The notes below the pieces were generated by a model, which did not search any database, was not told where the DNA came from, and saw only the letters and a list, made by a program, of their open reading frames with translations. Below are positions 5,575 through 5,684 of a stretch of 5,684 bases of DNA, piece by piece. Source of the DNA: an uncultured Chloroflexota bacterium. Lineage in GTDB: Bacteria; Chloroflexota; Dehalococcoidia; UBA3495. Positions within the stretch are counted from its first letter, which is position 1. Every line of letters begins with the position of its first letter. The DNA is taken from positions 1 through 5,684 of the forward strand of contig CAJWBT010000167.1 of assembly GCA_913020235.1 (NCBI GenBank), in the 5' to 3' direction. A program made the translations under genes and the position numbers.

Positions 5575-5582
5575 GGAGGTGA
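5575..5582 (+). promoter_or_regulatory. Strong Shine-Dalgarno site GGAGGTGA
   Basis: Eight bases perfectly complementary to the 3' end of 16S rRNA lie 3 nt before the ATG at 5586. This is the best ribosome-binding site in the window and fixes the start of the truncated last gene. Confidence 0.8.
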
Positions 5583-5585
5583 CAT

Positions 5586-5684
5586 ATGGTACTAGAGTCA
5601 GGAGAGATAACCCGAGAAGGCGTTGAGCGGCTGAGGGCCCGGTTGGGCTCCTTCAACCGGCCCCGTCAGTACGGCGTGGGCCTG
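5586..5684 (+). CDS. N-terminus of an unidentified protein, possibly MaoC/FAS1-like dehydratase; cut by right edge
   Basis: Thirty-three codons are visible, beginning MVLESGEITREGVERLRARL and ending with an NRPRQYGVGL-type stretch at residues 24-33. There is no signal peptide or membrane segment; the start is a charged amphipathic helix followed by an Arg/Pro-rich turn. The start is firm because of the GGAGGTGA site directly upstream. The pattern of an early helix followed by RPRQ before the main fold recalls FAS1-like (MaoC N-terminal) dehydratases found near CoA-transferases, which would suit the acyl-CoA theme. With so few residues that is only a guess. It is about 350 bp from the transporter and has its own upstream dyad, so it may be a separate transcription unit. 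That a real gene starts here is well supported; its function is not. Confidence 0.6.
   Translation, partial: MVLESGEITREGVERLRARLGSFNRPRQYGVGL

Larger units (their letters stand above)
5236..5585. other. Hairpin-rich non-coding spacer
   Basis: This 350-bp stretch between the transporter stop and the next gene has no gene I can support. A plus-strand frame does run through it to 5468, but it enters from an out-of-frame reading of the transporter gene, has no start signal and crosses the dispersed palindrome. The spacer holds hairpins at 5278-5302, 5313-5330 and 5412-5483 and an operator-like inverted repeat at 5539-5557. A short perfect palindromic arm pair AGGAC/GTCCT lies at 5350-5361. Confidence 0.7.

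Noticed and set aside
1..5684. CRISPR array, tRNA, rRNA or insertion-sequence gene
   Set aside because: No regularly spaced repeats, cloverleaf-like segment, ribosomal RNA sequence or transposase motif could be recognised on either strand.

Overview
The window is GC-rich bacterial DNA. It carries a compact organic-acid or acyl-CoA catabolic neighbourhood: two type III (CaiB/BaiF) CoA-transferases in tandem, a divergently transcribed MmgE/PrpD-family protein, a major facilitator transporter, and the first codons of one more gene. No ribosomal RNA, tRNA, CRISPR array or transposase is visible. Gene content and a dispersed palindromic repeat that encodes a PFDKIRVNG-like frame recall uncultured Chloroflexota (SAR202/Dehalococcoidia-like) genomes. 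That is an impression from memory, and proteobacterial or other environmental lineages remain possible.

Layout. Positions 1-773 (minus strand) hold the N-terminal 257 codons of an MmgE/PrpD protein, cut by the left edge. Positions 774-1156 are a divergent regulatory region. It contains a good sigma70-type promoter reading right (TTGACA, 16 bp, TATACT), a plausible promoter reading left, a long bulged dyad, a perfect 10-bp palindrome at the expected right-hand transcription start, and a hairpin that puts the Shine-Dalgarno sequence of the first CoA-transferase in its loop. Positions 1157-2371 and 2373-3614 are the two CoA-transferases, separated by one base and so almost certainly co-transcribed and translationally coupled. 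Positions 3615-3837 are a spacer with a 15-codon upstream reading frame that runs into the start of the transporter gene (3838-5235). Positions 5236-5585 are non-coding and rich in hairpins, including the dispersed repeat and an operator-like inverted repeat. A gene with an excellent ribosome-binding site starts at 5586 and leaves the window after 33 codons.

How the genes may work together (inference). The transporter would import a carboxylate. The CoA-transferase pair would activate it using a CoA donor. The PrpD-like protein, and perhaps the truncated last gene (possibly a MaoC/FAS1-like dehydratase), would perform hydration or dehydration steps. The most interesting point is that the two adjacent CoA-transferases differ at the position of the family's catalytic aspartate. 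The second has Asp183, while the first has Ser174 with no acidic residue nearby. This suggests an obligate two-subunit enzyme with one catalytic and one non-catalytic subunit. The substrate cannot be read from the sequence.
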